Shown here one piece after another: positions 40,930-52,144 of a DNA stretch of 64,000 bases. This DNA is from Monoplex corrugatus. Taxonomy: Eukaryota > Mollusca > Gastropoda > Littorinimorpha > Ranellidae. Where the stretch lies: contig JAPXFY010000021.1 in the NCBI GenBank assembly GCA_030674185.1, forward strand, positions 69,619,748-69,683,747. The letters run 5' to 3'. Within the stretch, counting starts at the first letter, position 1. Each line of letters starts with the position of its first letter. The translations under genes were made by a program, and so were the position numbers. Under the pieces are notes generated by a model. It saw only the letters and a list, made by a program, of their open reading frames with translations, was not told where the DNA came from and searched no databases.

Positions 40930-42990
40930 AACTCTTAAAGTCAGATGAAATGATACGTCAAAAATTTAATGTACATGTTCAAAACAAATTCAGTGCTATG
41001 GAAGACGTTGGTGACAGTGAGGAACAATGGACAAAGTTGAGAAGTTCTATAAATGAAGCTTGTGAAGAAATCCCTGAGGCAAATAGAAAAGCAAAAAAGA
41101 GTTGGATGACTAATGAAATTTTGGGCCTGATGGAGGAAAGGAGGAAGGCAAAGAGAAACGAGGAAATATACAGGAAGATAAACAAAGAAATCAGGTATAG
41201 GTGCAATGAAGCTAAGGAAGCTTGGCTGAACACAAAATGCAAAGAGATAGAAGAACGACACAAAATGGATCCTCAGGGTATGTACAGACGAATTGAAGAA
41301 ATTGTCCACAGGAAAAATACATGCACATCAACTGGTTGCTTAAAATCGAAAGATGGCACGCTTATCATGGAAAAAGACAAAATATTAGACAGATGGGGAG
41401 AGTACATTAAAGACCTTTTTGAGGATGACAGAAACGAAGAACACATTATAAAAAAGAACTTTGAAGGACCACCCATAATGAAAGATGAAGTTAGAGCAGC
41501 ACTGAAAAAGATGAAACCAGGAAAAGCCCCAGGACCAGACAACATTACTACAGAGATGATTGAAGCCCTGGAGGAATTTGGCATAGAAAAAATAACAGTC
41601 CTCCTAAATGAAATTTATGACACTGGAAAAATCCCCAAAGACATGTCAAAATCAATTTTCATTGCAGTTCCAAAAAAGACAGGGGGTATGGAATGCGAAC
41701 TCCATCGCGCAATCAGTTTGATGAGTCATGTAACAAAAATCCTGTTAAGAATAATCATGATGAGTACAAGGAATAGAATCAAAAGAGAAATAGCAGAAGA
41801 ACAGTGTGGATTTGTGGAGGGAAAAGGAACTATTTATGCCATATACATCCTAAGAACTATCATAGAGAGGTCAATTGAGATGAATAAGGATTTGTATTTA
41901 TGCTTTGTTGACTATACCAAGGCTTTCGATCGGGTACGACATGATGAATTGATCAACCAACTGGAGAGACTCAATGTCGATGGAAAAGATCTACGAATAA
42001 TCAGGAATATGTACTGGGAACAAACAGCTGCAATGAGAATAGAAAACAATATAAGCTCTTTTCAAAACATCAAAAGGGGAGTCAGACAGGGTTGTGTTTT
42101 GTCACCAGATCTGTTTTCACTGTATAGCGAAACATCATGAGAAACCTAGAAGAAGACCCTGGATTAAAGGTTGGAAGGAAAACGATAAACAACATTCGGT
42201 ACGCAGATGACACCGTGCTAATTGCAGAAAATGACAGGGACCTACAAAACCTTGTGAATATACTAGAAACAGAAAGCAAAGGTAAGGGGTTGGAACTAAA
42301 CAGCAGGAAGACTGAAGTCATGGTGATCAATAAAAAAAACATGAAATCCCCTCATGCAAAATAACAGCAAATGGCACAACCTTGACACAGGTTCATAAGT
42401 TCAAATATCTGGGAACGGTCATTTCATCAGACGGCAGATGCACATCGGAAATAGCTGGCAGAATCGGCCAAGCCAAAACAGCATTCAAGAAGATGACAAG
42501 CATTCTTACCAACAAATGCCTATCAATTAACATCAGGAAGAGAGTCCTTGAATGTTATATAGAACCAATACTCTTGTACGGATGCGAGGCGTGGACAGTC
42601 AGCAAGCAAACCCAGAGCAGGATCGAGGCAGCCGAGATGTGGTTTCTCAGAAGAATGTTGAGAGTTCCATGGACAGCAAAGAAAACAAACGAGACAGTCT
42701 TGATGGAGGCAGACACAAGTCGATCACTGATAAGGAAGATTAGGAAAAGACAAGCAACATTTATAGGACATTTTATGAGGAAGGGGGATTTGGAGCACCT
42801 GGTCACAACGGGAAAGCTGGAGGGAAAGAGAGCACCAGGTAGACCCAGGGAGAGAATGCTGGACGGACTTGCAGAGTGACTGGGGATGAAGAGGGTGGGG
42901 GAAATGCTGGGGGCAACGAGAGATAGAGATGGTTGGAAGTCCATGGTCGCCAACGCCATGTGGCAGGGCACCTGATGATGATGATGAAAG
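40930..42990 (+). mobile_element. RTE-like LINE (GAT family), 5'-truncated, best 3' half
   Basis: It begins in the region between endonuclease and RT (first clear match with the 22-24 kb copy at about GACTCTTAAAG/AGATGAAATGATACG) and runs through RT to AGGGCACCTGATGATGATGATG at 42965-42987. It serves as the reference for the other seven copies. The endonuclease is absent. Confidence 0.88.
40950..42970 (+). pseudogene. RTE-like reverse transcriptase
   Basis: 396 open codons (40950-42140) cover KKMKPGKAPGPDNITTEM, a VPKKTGGMEC stretch, EEQCGFVEGKGT, FVDYTKAFDRVRH and GVRQGCVLSPDLF. A small deletion near 42133 shifts into the frame with the catalytic RYADDTVLI (42199-42225). Another shift near 42360 leads to YLGTVISSDGRCTSEIAGRI, LLYGCEAWTV, RRMLRVPWTAKK and TFIGHFMRKGDLEHL, then a TGA at 42877-42879 where other copies have Trp. 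Catalytic residues remain, so loss of function comes from three discrete lesions. Confidence 0.88.
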
Positions 42991-43345
42991 TACCAAGGCA
43001 GATTTGTAAGTTGGCCCATGGCCAATATCTATACCACTGGAAACTTTCATTTCGTTTCAAATACACTTTAGTTTCATTTCATTTCTCCTTTTCAGAAACA
43101 GGAAAGTTACGCAGAATGTCTCGTTATGTTTGAGTACAGGCAGACAGATGTGAAAATGAAACATTAAGATACAAGATAACACATACCAACAGCGTACTAT
43201 GTTGTTGGTGTATGGAAACAAGGATCTCCCCTTCTGTCTGTTCTGGGCCAGCCATTGTTTTGTAATCAAACTGTGATTCTGAGCCTTAAGGTCTTCTCTT
43301 GTTCACAGCTAAGTGTTCTCAAATCTTCCTCTCTTACGTCTTCCT
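42991..43345. other. No gene recognised
   Basis: ATTTCATTTC-rich unique stretch near 43050-43090. Nothing assignable. Confidence 0.5.
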
Positions 43346-43349
43346 TTTG

Positions 43350-44780
43350 GTGTTCAGTGAAAGGCAGCCTGGTTGATAATGTTCTGCTCTCTTAGATGAT
43401 ATATCCGGTCCCGGTCCATCTCCATCGTCTTTTCATCATCTTGACTGCACTGACGATTAAAGTAGCGGTTGGCTAAAGATGGTGTTGGGCCAGAAAATGA
43501 TCGGCGTGATTGTTTGGAGGTTCGTTGTGTGGCAGATTGATAGCTCGATAAGTTACCGCTTTCTGTCGTCCTCCAGCATTCAGAGCCGTAAGGAAGGCTG
43601 GAAAAGACACAGCTCTGGGGCAAGTTTCAGCTTGATGTTGGGGCTGTACTGGGTGGACATCTGCATGTTGTTTAGCATTGTGAAGGTATTTCTGGCATTG
43701 TTGACACGGCTCTTGGTGTCACTATCTGATCCTGTGTTGTGTCTGACAATGCTGCCAGTAGGTGAACTGTTCAGCTGTGGATAGGTCTGTTCCATCTACA
43801 TGTACTTGGAATCGACAGGTGTTTAGGTTGTATAGTACAGTCACCTTTGGGTTTTTTTTAGCTGATCTTTAGGCATGCATACTTGTTGTGTGAAGATACT
43901 GAGATTGGATGTTATCTCCTCCATGTGTTAGTGAGTGTGGAAGACCAGTACTAGGTCGACTACAAACAAAGTCAAGATTTTCCAGTGTTGAAAGGAGATT
44001 CCACCTGGTGCCACTTAGTTGGTCCTTAGTCATTCATCTCATCACCCGGTTTATGGCCCTGTTGATGAGCAATGCTGACATTACACATCCTTCTTTTACT
44101 CCTGTCTTCCCTTTGAAATTGTATTCATGTTTTGTGTTGTATAAATGAAGTTGGCATGAAAGCTTTTGACGAGAGGAACAATCCTCTGTGGGATTCCATA
44201 TGCTTGGAACATATGCCATAGGCTGCCTCTCTATGTATGCTGTCAAAAGCGTTCTCAAAGATTACAGAGTTGACGTAAAGTTGTCTCTTCCATTCTGTGC
44301 ACTGTTCGAATTTATTTCACAGGGTGAATAATTTGTTCAGCACATGCTCTTCCTTTACGGGAACCCGACTCTTTTCTTATCTGTTTGTGTGTTGCGTCTT
44401 AGATTTATAGAATGGGGCATTTTGCTTCGATTTTGTCTGGAATTAATGAAAAGAGTGCTTCCGCGACAGGTTTTGCAGTTACTCAAGACAATTTTTATTG
44501 CCTTCTGTTCAGTCGAGTGGTATGTTCTGTCTATACCATATAATAGTACAGATTGGCTGAAGCATTGTGGTTGCTAGGTCTGGGCCTATCTTGAATAACC
44601 CGGTGCTGAGGTTGCCCTGTCCAGGGACTTTTCTATTTTTGAGCGACCTGATGGCTGAGATTTCTGCCTTCTCTGATAAAGTAGTATAAATATTGAGGTT
44701 GTTCTCTGCTTCTTGTATACATGTATTAGTTTCTGATGTTGGTGATACCTGTTCAAAACTTTACGGAAGTCCCCAGCCTA
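43350..44780 (-). pseudogene. Old non-LTR reverse transcriptase fossil, third type
   Basis: On the minus strand, order-preserved pieces of an RT appear. They are a 44.58-44.68 kb piece with KVPG-like wording, then at 44258-44040 a stretch with YNTKHEYNFKGKTGVKEGCV, then at 43795-43580 SRVNNARNTFTMLNNMQMS, and at 43615-43360 LPYGSECWRTTES and MEMDRDRIYHLREQN. The GVKEGCV and YGSECWR landmarks place it as a LINE RT different from both RTE-like families here. The catalytic box is not recognisable; many stops and shifts indicate great age. Confidence 0.6.
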
Positions 44781-45318
44781 TCTAGCTCTTTTTTTTCTTG
44801 TTGCTTTGTTTTCATCATTTTCAAATACATGGTACAAAACATTTACAAGCATTCTGAAATGTACACGATACACATTCAGTACATATAAGTACCAAGAAAC
44901 TCTGAGGAGAGCTGGACAGATGGTCCTCAGAAAGGAAACCTCCATCAAGCAAATGTTTGGGCCCTTAGCTCCCGACACTCTAAGGGGGCTGAGGTGCATC
45001 CAGGTTAAAGTTCCTGAATGCTCTTCTGCTGCCTTTTTTTTCATTTTTTGAAATTTGTTCTCCACCTGGGTTCAAACCTGCGCATTTAAGGTGATCATGT
45101 GTTTCGAGGCCAAGTTTTCCTTAGCTACCGGACACCGGCAAGATATAGGGGAGTTTTTAAGCCTGATGAAGTTCACTTTTGTTCCTCCTTGATCAGATCC
45201 AACTGGATCTCCTTCCAGCTGTATCTGCCATTGCCTTTAGGGTTCTGGTCCTCTCTCTGCCAGAAATCGAGAGCTGTTTCATGAAGTGATAAGCCTGTCA
45301 ACCCCTTCCTCGACTTAT
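44781..45318. other. No gene recognised; one repeat-like word
   Basis: 45064-45110 contains CACCTGGGTTCAAACCTGCGC, B-box-like, perhaps a worn SINE head. Otherwise unassigned. Confidence 0.4.
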
Positions 45319-45820
45319 TGAATATACTGAGGAGACTACCTTCATGTTGTGCTGTCACATGATCTTTGTTCATCGACTTACCAGACATACAAAGGAGACT
45401 GCCTTCATGTTGTGCTGTCACATGATCTTTGTTCATCGACTTACCAGACATACAAAGGAGACTGCCTTCATGTTGTGCTGTCACATGATCTTTCTTCATC
45501 GACTTACCAGACATACAAAGGAGACTACCTTCATGTTGTGCTGTCACATGATCTTTGTTCATCGACTTATTGACATACAAAGGAGACTGCCTTCATGTTG
45601 TGTTGTCACATGATCTTTGTTCATCGACTTATTGAACATACAAAGGAGACTGCCTTCATGTTGTGTTGTCACATGATCTTTGTTCATCGACTTATTGGAC
45701 ATACAAAGGAGACTGCCTTCATGTTGTGTTGTCACATGATATTTGTTCATCGACTTATTGGACATACAAAGGAGACTGCCTTCATGTTGTGTTGTCACAT
45801 GATCTTTGTTGATATCAGTT
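45319..45820 (+). repeat. 63-bp tandem repeat, about 8 units
   Basis: Unit around ACAAAGGAGACTGCCTTCAT ... GATCTTTGTTCATCGACTTA. The length (63 bp, 60-63 in places) is a multiple of 3, which keeps frames open on both strands and creates periodic 90-135-residue translations that I regard as artefacts. CACATGATCTTTGTTCATCG is the most conserved part. Confidence 0.92.
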
Positions 45821-45824
45821 ATTT

Positions 45825-46235
45825 GAATCTTTGCAAGGAAACCCTTCATGTTATTGTTGACAGTTTTGTGTTCATTTACACACCACTTTGGTCTTGACCA
45901 GGAATCGGTTAGTTTGTCGTAGTACTGCTTTGTTCCTCTGTGGATTGCTGAAAGGACTTCTTTAAATTTACGGTACTGTTATTATGTATTTTATGTCCAT
46001 GTTTCTAATGTATTTTGCTATATCAGTAGGTCATTTGAATTTATTTGCCAGGACAATTCATCATAATATAGTTGACACTGTTTTGTTCATATATCAAATG
46101 CACCACTTTGGTTTCCAATTTAGTTTGTCGTAGTACGCTTTGTTCCTCTGTGGATTGCTGAAAGGACATCTTTAAATTTACAGTACTGTTATTATGTATA
46201 TTATGTCCATGTTTCTAATATATTTAATGGCTTGA
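45825..46235 (+). repeat. ~200-bp tandem duplication
   Basis: Two adjoining diverged copies: both contain CACCACTTTGGT, TTTAGTTTGTCGTAGTA-type, GCTTTGTTCCTCTGTGGATT, GCTGAAAGGAC and TTATGTCCATGTTTCTAAT in order (45880-46010, 46105-46220). Confidence 0.85.
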
Positions 46236-46419
46236 ATTATTCCAAAGTAGGTCATAAAAATTCATGTTGGCCATGTGTAGTTTTGAATTCATCATAAGTC
46301 AGAGAGTGACAACTGTTTTCATAAGATCAGAAATACGGAAAATACCTTTGTTAATCAAATCTATGTATGATTGTTTCGTTTTCGAATCTAATATCATTGT
46401 CATTGATTCTGTTTCCATC

Positions 46420-46655
46420 AACCACAAAACACTGATGACACAGCTTGCAGGATCTTTGACATGCCTGTTTAATGTTCTGCGTGAATATACACACGAAAGG
46501 GGTTCAGGCATTAGCAGGTCTGCACATGGCTTGACCTAGACTTGTCAAAAATCTCCACTCTTTACCTAGCAGGCGCTAGGTAGGCAGAGTTGAAGGCGGA
46601 CCATCCAACTGAAAGTCCAATACCTTGACCACTTGGCTTTCACGCCTGACAACTA
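46420..46655 (-). mobile_element. SINE-1 copy, reverse orientation
   Basis: CAGGATCTTTGACATGCCTG, a GGTTCAGGCATTAGCAGGTC stretch, AAAATCTCCACTCTTTACC, then a degenerate reverse head (AAAGTCCAATACCTTGACCACTTGGC). Confidence 0.65.
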
Positions 46656-47826
46656 CATTAATAACTGCTTTCTATGTGTGTGCAGCAGTCAAAGGATTTG
46701 TAAAAACAACGGGGTGGTGACAGAGTCCACAGCAAAATAAGACATCATGACTACTTCTGTGCGGTGTAATATTGGTAAAACTCTTTTTGTTTTGTGCTGT
46801 TGTTGGTGTTTTGTCATTGCTGCTGTTGTTGTTGTTATTAACATGTTGTTACAAGAGAAACTAGCGTAACAACACAATAATGAATTATCAGAAAACGGTA
46901 ACAACAACAGTAATAGTAATAAGACAAAAGGAAAACCATGACTACATGAGTACAGACTTATATCAGTAAAGCATTTACTTTTGGGTTTCTTTACAGCGAG
47001 TGAAAGTAGGTTAATGGTGAATATTATTTTGTAGTGAATGAACGAAAGTGAGAAGATAAAAATATCTCACTGATATTGTTTTTGGTGTGATATTTTTTGT
47101 TTATTTTCTTACTAACAGTCTGCAGTCAACATGTGCATTGCTACATATGTACCGCAGTTGTGGCGACAGTGTGTTGCATGTACACACGTGCTGAACTTGT
47201 ACTGATACTCTATCCACGAGGCGATGCCATACCATGTGACCTTGATACGTCACGTGCTGATCCCATGACATATCACTTGGTTTTTCTTCATGCCCAGGTT
47301 CCTTTGCTCCAACTCAATGAAACACAAGGGTCTAGTTGGCTTAGCTCACTTGGATTAAAAAAAATTCACCATGGAGGTACAAACCCATGACCTGCCAGTC
47401 AGTAGTCTGTCGCATAATTACTCAGCCACGTTGACTGATCACATGCCATTTTTATGCCATGGGCTGGGAGTGAACTTCAGACATCAAATCTCAAGGTGCA
47501 GTCCGCAACATAATGACTGGCCTGTTCACTGCTCCTATTGTTCTATGGGTTTCGGATTTTAGTTTTTGACATACCATCTTGGTTTCACTTCTTCCCTCCC
47601 CTCATTCCCCTATCCTGATCCCTCTGCCCACCCCCACCCCCTTCTCTCCCCTGATCGCCATTTCAAGTCTTGCCAGCGCATGTTTTCCTTAGGCTCAAGG
47701 AGATTGTACCTGATCATTTCTGGCAGAATTGGACACAGCACGCATGAAACTGTTCAAGTGTGACGAATCCCTCTTGAGCGAATTCTTATTCCAAGTAGAT
47801 ACAGTCACCAAACTGGAGGAAAATCA
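46656..47826. other. No gene recognised; weak tRNA-like word
   Basis: 47390-47520 contains two reverse tRNA-head-like pieces (CAAACCCATGACCTGCCAGT, GGGAGTGAACTTCAGACATC). 47580-47660 is C/T-rich. No coding evidence. Confidence 0.4.
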
Positions 47827-47861
<35 letters not shown>

Positions 47862-49052
47862 GTGCCCTGAAGCATTGCGTTGGCAGTCATAGCCCTCCAT
47901 ATGAATCTATCCCTTGTCACTTAAGCACATCTTCCACCCTCTCTGTCCTCAGCCACCCTGCAAGTCCGTCCAATATTTTCTCCCTGGGTCTGCCTGGATT
48001 CTCTTTCCCTCCATCCTTCCTGTTGTGACCTGGTGCTCTGATTCCTCTTTCCCTCTAAAATGTCCTATAAATGTTGCTTGTCTTTTTTTAATCTTCTTTA
48101 TCAATGATCTTCTTGTGTCTGCCTCCATCAAGACTGTCTCGTTGAATCTTTAATAGATTTGCTGTCCATGGAACTCTCAACATTCTTCTTAGAAACCACA
48201 TATCGGCTGTCTCAATCTTGTTCTGGCTTTGTGTGTTGACTGTCCACGCCTCACATACGTACAACTGTATCGGTATAACATTCAAGAACTCTCTTCCTGG
48301 TGTTAAATGATAGGCATTTGTTGGTAAGAACGCTTTTCATCTTCTGGAAAGCTGTTTTGGCTTGGCTGATCCTGCTGGCTATTTCTGATGTGCACCTGCC
48401 GTCTGATGAAATGGTCGTTCCCAGATATTTAAACTTATTAACCCGTCTCAAAGTTGTGTCATTTGCTGTTGTTTTGCATGATAGGATTTCTTGTTTTTAC
48501 CGATTACCATGACTTCAGTCTTCTTGCTATTTAGCTTTAAACCTTTATTTTTCGCTTTCTATTTCTATCATATTCACAAAGTTTTGAAGGTCCATTTCAT
48601 TGTCTGCAATTAGCACGGTGTCATCTGTGTAACGAACGTTGTTTATCGTTCTTCCTCCAACGTTTATCCCAGGGCATTCTTCTAGGTTTCTCATAATGGT
48701 TTCACTGTAAAGTGAAAACAAATCTGGTGACAGAACGCAACCCTGCCTGACCCCTCTTTTGATATTTTGGAAAGAGCTTCTATCTTTTTCTATTCGCATT
48801 GCTGCTGTTTGCTCCCAATACGTATATCTGATTATTCTTTGATCTTTTCCATCAATATTGAGTCTTTCTACTTGGTTGACCAATTCACATGTCATACCCA
48901 ATCGAAAGCTTTGGTATACTCAACAAAGCATAAATATAAATCTTTATTCAACTCGATTGACTTCTCTATGACACTTCTTAGGATGTATATGGCATTAATA
49001 GTTCTTTTCCCTTCCACAAATCCACACTGTTCTTCGGCTATTTCTCTTTTGG
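47827..49052 (-). pseudogene. RTE-like LINE (GAT family), 3' half
   Basis: Minus strand from about 49052 to the (GAT) tail at 47827-47861. Pieces in order: FVDYTKAF-like region near 48900, GVRQGCVLSPDLFSLYSETI, an RYTDDTVLIADN catalytic box (TDD where the 42-kb copy has YADD context), YLGTTISSDGRCTSEIA, CEAWTVNTQSQNKIE, FLRRMLRVPWTA and RQATFIGHF. At least four frame changes. It ends 150 bp upstream of the first CARD exon. Confidence 0.85.
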
Positions 49053-49202
49053 GAAAATCAGTAGACTGTCAATAATTGTGCTTGTTTCCATGCTCCACAA
49101 ATCCATTAACATGCCATAAAAATTTGCGCCTGTGTGTTTTTTGTTTTTGTTTTTTTTACTATTTTTTGTGCATTTTTTATTCTAATTCTGATAATGTAAC
49201 AG

Positions 49203-49371
49203 CGAATCTTGACGACCATGGCGGCTTCTCAAGGAAATCCATAAAGATTTTCTGAAGGTCGTACAACCCACAGAATCAGGCCTTCTGGACCAGATGATTG
49301 CAGATGACCTCGTGGCTGATACGGACCGCGAGTCCATGTCAGGAAAAGATGTCTGCACTCGTAAAGACCAG
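49203..49371 (+). CDS. CARD-domain gene, exon A (start of first CARD-like module)
   Basis: The frame encodes RLLKEIHKDFLKVV, a SGLLDQMIADDLV stretch, DRESMSGKDVC and TRKDQ, the helix 1-5 pattern of a caspase-recruitment domain (a protein-protein interaction fold of innate immunity and apoptosis). Upstream T-rich sequence ends in TAACAG at 49197-49202, a plausible acceptor. A donor CAG|GTTGGT at 49371/49372 ends the exon in phase 0, matching exon B. One problem: an in-frame TGA lies at 49210-49212, so either the exon starts later, the TGA is a mutation, or the gene is damaged. Recognition is by pattern only. Confidence 0.5.
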
Positions 49372-50152
49372 GTTGGTGACTGTTTTCGTAGATGTAAATG
49401 ACGCTTGTTGAAGAATGATGACCTATAAAGGTCGTGTAAGTCCAGTGGATTGCGCCATTTTTCTTCATTTGCATATTTTCTGACTCGATCTGATGACCCA
49501 GGTCCAGATCTAAGCAGATCTTCTTTGTGTTTTTTTTTTCTTTTGTTTCTTTTCTTTTTTGTTTTGTTTGTTTTTGTTTGTTTGTGTGTTTGTTTAAGCA
49601 TGTTACGCCTCAAATGTGATTGCAGAAGTCTTAATGAAGGATGTGATTTCCTTCAAGTCACGTTTGTTGTCCCAGAACGGCTCTTCCACAGTTGCTCTAT
49701 TAGGCCATCGCCATTTAGTCTGATTTTGAACAGTAGGCAAAACTGTTGAATGTGTTGAGGAGACTGTGGTCCTGTCTGGCATGGACATTTGTCTGTGTGG
49801 GACAATTTCACTCGGCACATGTGCTGAAATACTCCAGTCTTCAAGCAGAAGATTGTGGTTGTGATTGATGCTGAAGGCAGTGGATGGGAACTTTTCTGTT
49901 ATGTTCAGGCTGTAAGTTTTTTTTGATGGTCTTTGCTTTTCTGAAGATTAAACCTTACCGTTGGTTGCTTGTGTATCTTCGTGATCCAGACAGCTATGCT
50001 GGCAAGAACACTGTGCTCCTAATAGGGTCACTCATGCTAGACAGATCAAAGGGGAGAGTTCAAACAAATAATGATCCACTCACTGAAGACACAGTATGCA
50101 AACTGTACAGCAACACACGTTGACTGCAAAGTGTGGGCCAGAACAATGTGCA

Positions 50153-50154
<2 letters not shown>

Positions 50155-50232
<78 letters not shown>
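50155..50232. repeat. CA microsatellite in CARD-gene intron
   Basis: Pure (CA)n of about 78 bp. A shorter GT/GC tract lies at 50524-50600 in the same intron (49372-50667). Confidence 0.95.
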
Positions 50233-50233
<1 letters not shown>

Positions 50234-50667
50234 CCAAGATCCAAATCTGACCTAGTAACACACAAAATAAAATCAGGACAGGACTCTTGTACTGTTATCT
50301 GTCCTGCAAATCCCCAGTCGTTTTTCTTTTTTCCTGGCCCATCTTCATCATAATTGATCCCACACCACTCATTCTCGCACAAAACACCACCAAACCCAAA
50401 TTCATTCAGTCAAAATCACAGTCAGGAAGCTCACAGGAGCCAACAATGTCGAGCAGCGAAGTGGCCACTCCCTAAAGGAGACTGCATGGTGATATAATAG
50501 AGTGTAACTTGTTGCCATACCTCTGTGTGTGTGGTGTGCGCGCGCGCGTGTAGTGTGTCTGTGTGTGTGGGCGTGTGCGTGTGCGTGTGTGTGTGTGTGT
50601 ATCACTGTATGTGTTTCGTTTCCTTGGGTATTTGCCCAAGAACACTTTGTTATTGTCCATCTGACAG

Positions 50668-50918
50668 GCGAGAAAACTGTGGTTTCACTTGACCAAGATG
50701 CCCGTGGGTGACTTCACGACTAAACTTTTCCCCGAGCTGTACAAGCTTTACCCACACATCATTCCAACAAAGTTCCTGGCCCAAGATGAAGACAGCCCAG
50801 TGATTGACGAGTCATACGACAAGACATGCTTACATCATGCCATCATGCATAGAGTCCGGCGGATGACTCTATTGGACAAACTGTTCCAAAATGATTGTGT
50901 GGAAATGGAACAGTACAG
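50668..50918 (+). CDS. CARD-domain gene, exon B (end of first, start of second CARD-like module)
   Basis: It begins after CTGACAG (acceptor AG 50666-50667) in phase 0 with ARKLWFHLTKM. After TRKDQ of exon A this makes a typical last-helix pattern of a CARD (TR-x-x-QARKLW-x-x-L). LFPELYKLYPHIIPTKFL closes the first module. A second begins with SYDKTCLHHAIMHRVRRM and TLLDKLFQNDCVEMEQYR. The donor CAG|GTATGT at 50918/50919 is near-consensus and leaves two bases for the next codon. No mobile-element similarity is seen, so this is a host exon. Confidence 0.65.
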
Positions 50919-51269
50919 GTATGTGTGGTTTTTCAACCAACCAGTTATATTCAGTTATTTTCGTGCTTTTCACATTTTTAGACAATCCTTTAAAAATACC
51001 ATGTATGTGCAAGGTTTCTCCATCGTTGTCAATCTTTCACCTAATCGTGCTGTTCCGTGGACTGCGGACGAAGCATGAAAGCTTTTCTGCGTAAACGAAG
51101 GACGAGATCTCTGAAGTTTCCTAACAGTGCATGGGAGAGAAATCTTGTGACAGTTATTACATGGGGGCACGTTGTTACAACCCCTAAAGTGGGAAAGTAT
51201 GTTGTCTCCCTTGCAACGATGCGCAGACACAAAGAGAAAAAGAAGCATACAAAACAGAGCATTTACTCA

Positions 51270-52140
51270 ACAGAATAAATTGGGGGAAAATGAAATAACC
51301 TGAGTAACCTTTATAAAAGTCAACGTCTTCAAATTACGAAAAAGAATAAAGTGCTGGGGACCAGGAACCAGCCTTGTGATTATCCTAAAATCTAGGTGAT
51401 CCTACTAGAGTAGCTTATACAAATTGATGATAATAGCTGGATTACACAAACCTGAATTTCTGCCATTTAGTTAGGTATATAATTCGTTGTCTTTCATTTG
51501 ATTGCTCGTTGAAAAAGCAACCTAAAATCAGTCAATGTTCAAAGAAACAGTCAATTTAGAGATAGAAAATGGTTTCAGAAGACAAAAGTTGTCAGATCTT
51601 CCTTTATACAGTGAAGACGGTAGGTGGACATCATATGAAGAGTATAACTGAAACAGTGATGTGTACTGTGTGTGAACTGCTATGCAAATTACCTTTTTCC
51701 CGTTTTTCACTAGCACTGCTTCAAACTTGTTGGATATTCACAAGCCCACTGATCAGGCTTTGCACAGATTAAAGCGACTCTGGTCAATTCAAAAGCTTTT
51801 GCAATGGTTTTTATGGGGCTAGCCTGAGGTCTTTTGATAGAGAATTGCCTTTCATTGCAATGTAACCTAGTTTTGTTTCAGTGGTAAACTGATTCAAGGA
51901 CAGACATTGTCCTACAGAACCCATCAAATAGGCAGATCCTTAAGACTTTGCCAGCGTGTAGGATTTACGCACGGGCTTGTGTAATATACTGTGATTATTT
52001 GGGATCGTTTTCCACTGGAGGGCATTTCCAACGTTAGTTGAAGAATTTTTCAAGCGTACTGCCACTATCTTGAGAAAACTGAAACAGATGAAGTGAAACG
52101 AGGCCAACTGCTTTAATTATGTTGGACTTAACTTGGTGAG
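51270..52140. other. Intronic sequence, no gene recognised
   Basis: It lies within the intron between CARD exons B and C. Apparently unique; no repeat family recognised. Confidence 0.5.
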
Positions 52141-52144
52141 AACT

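Noticed and set aside
45173..45897. Repeat-containing proteins on both strands
   Set aside because: The 63-bp tandem unit is a multiple of three, so frames stay open by chance on both strands; no start context, splice sites or known motif.
47097..47763. Two 65-97-residue plus-strand frames
   Set aside because: No domain, no splice context, and they overlap worn tRNA-like repeat heads.
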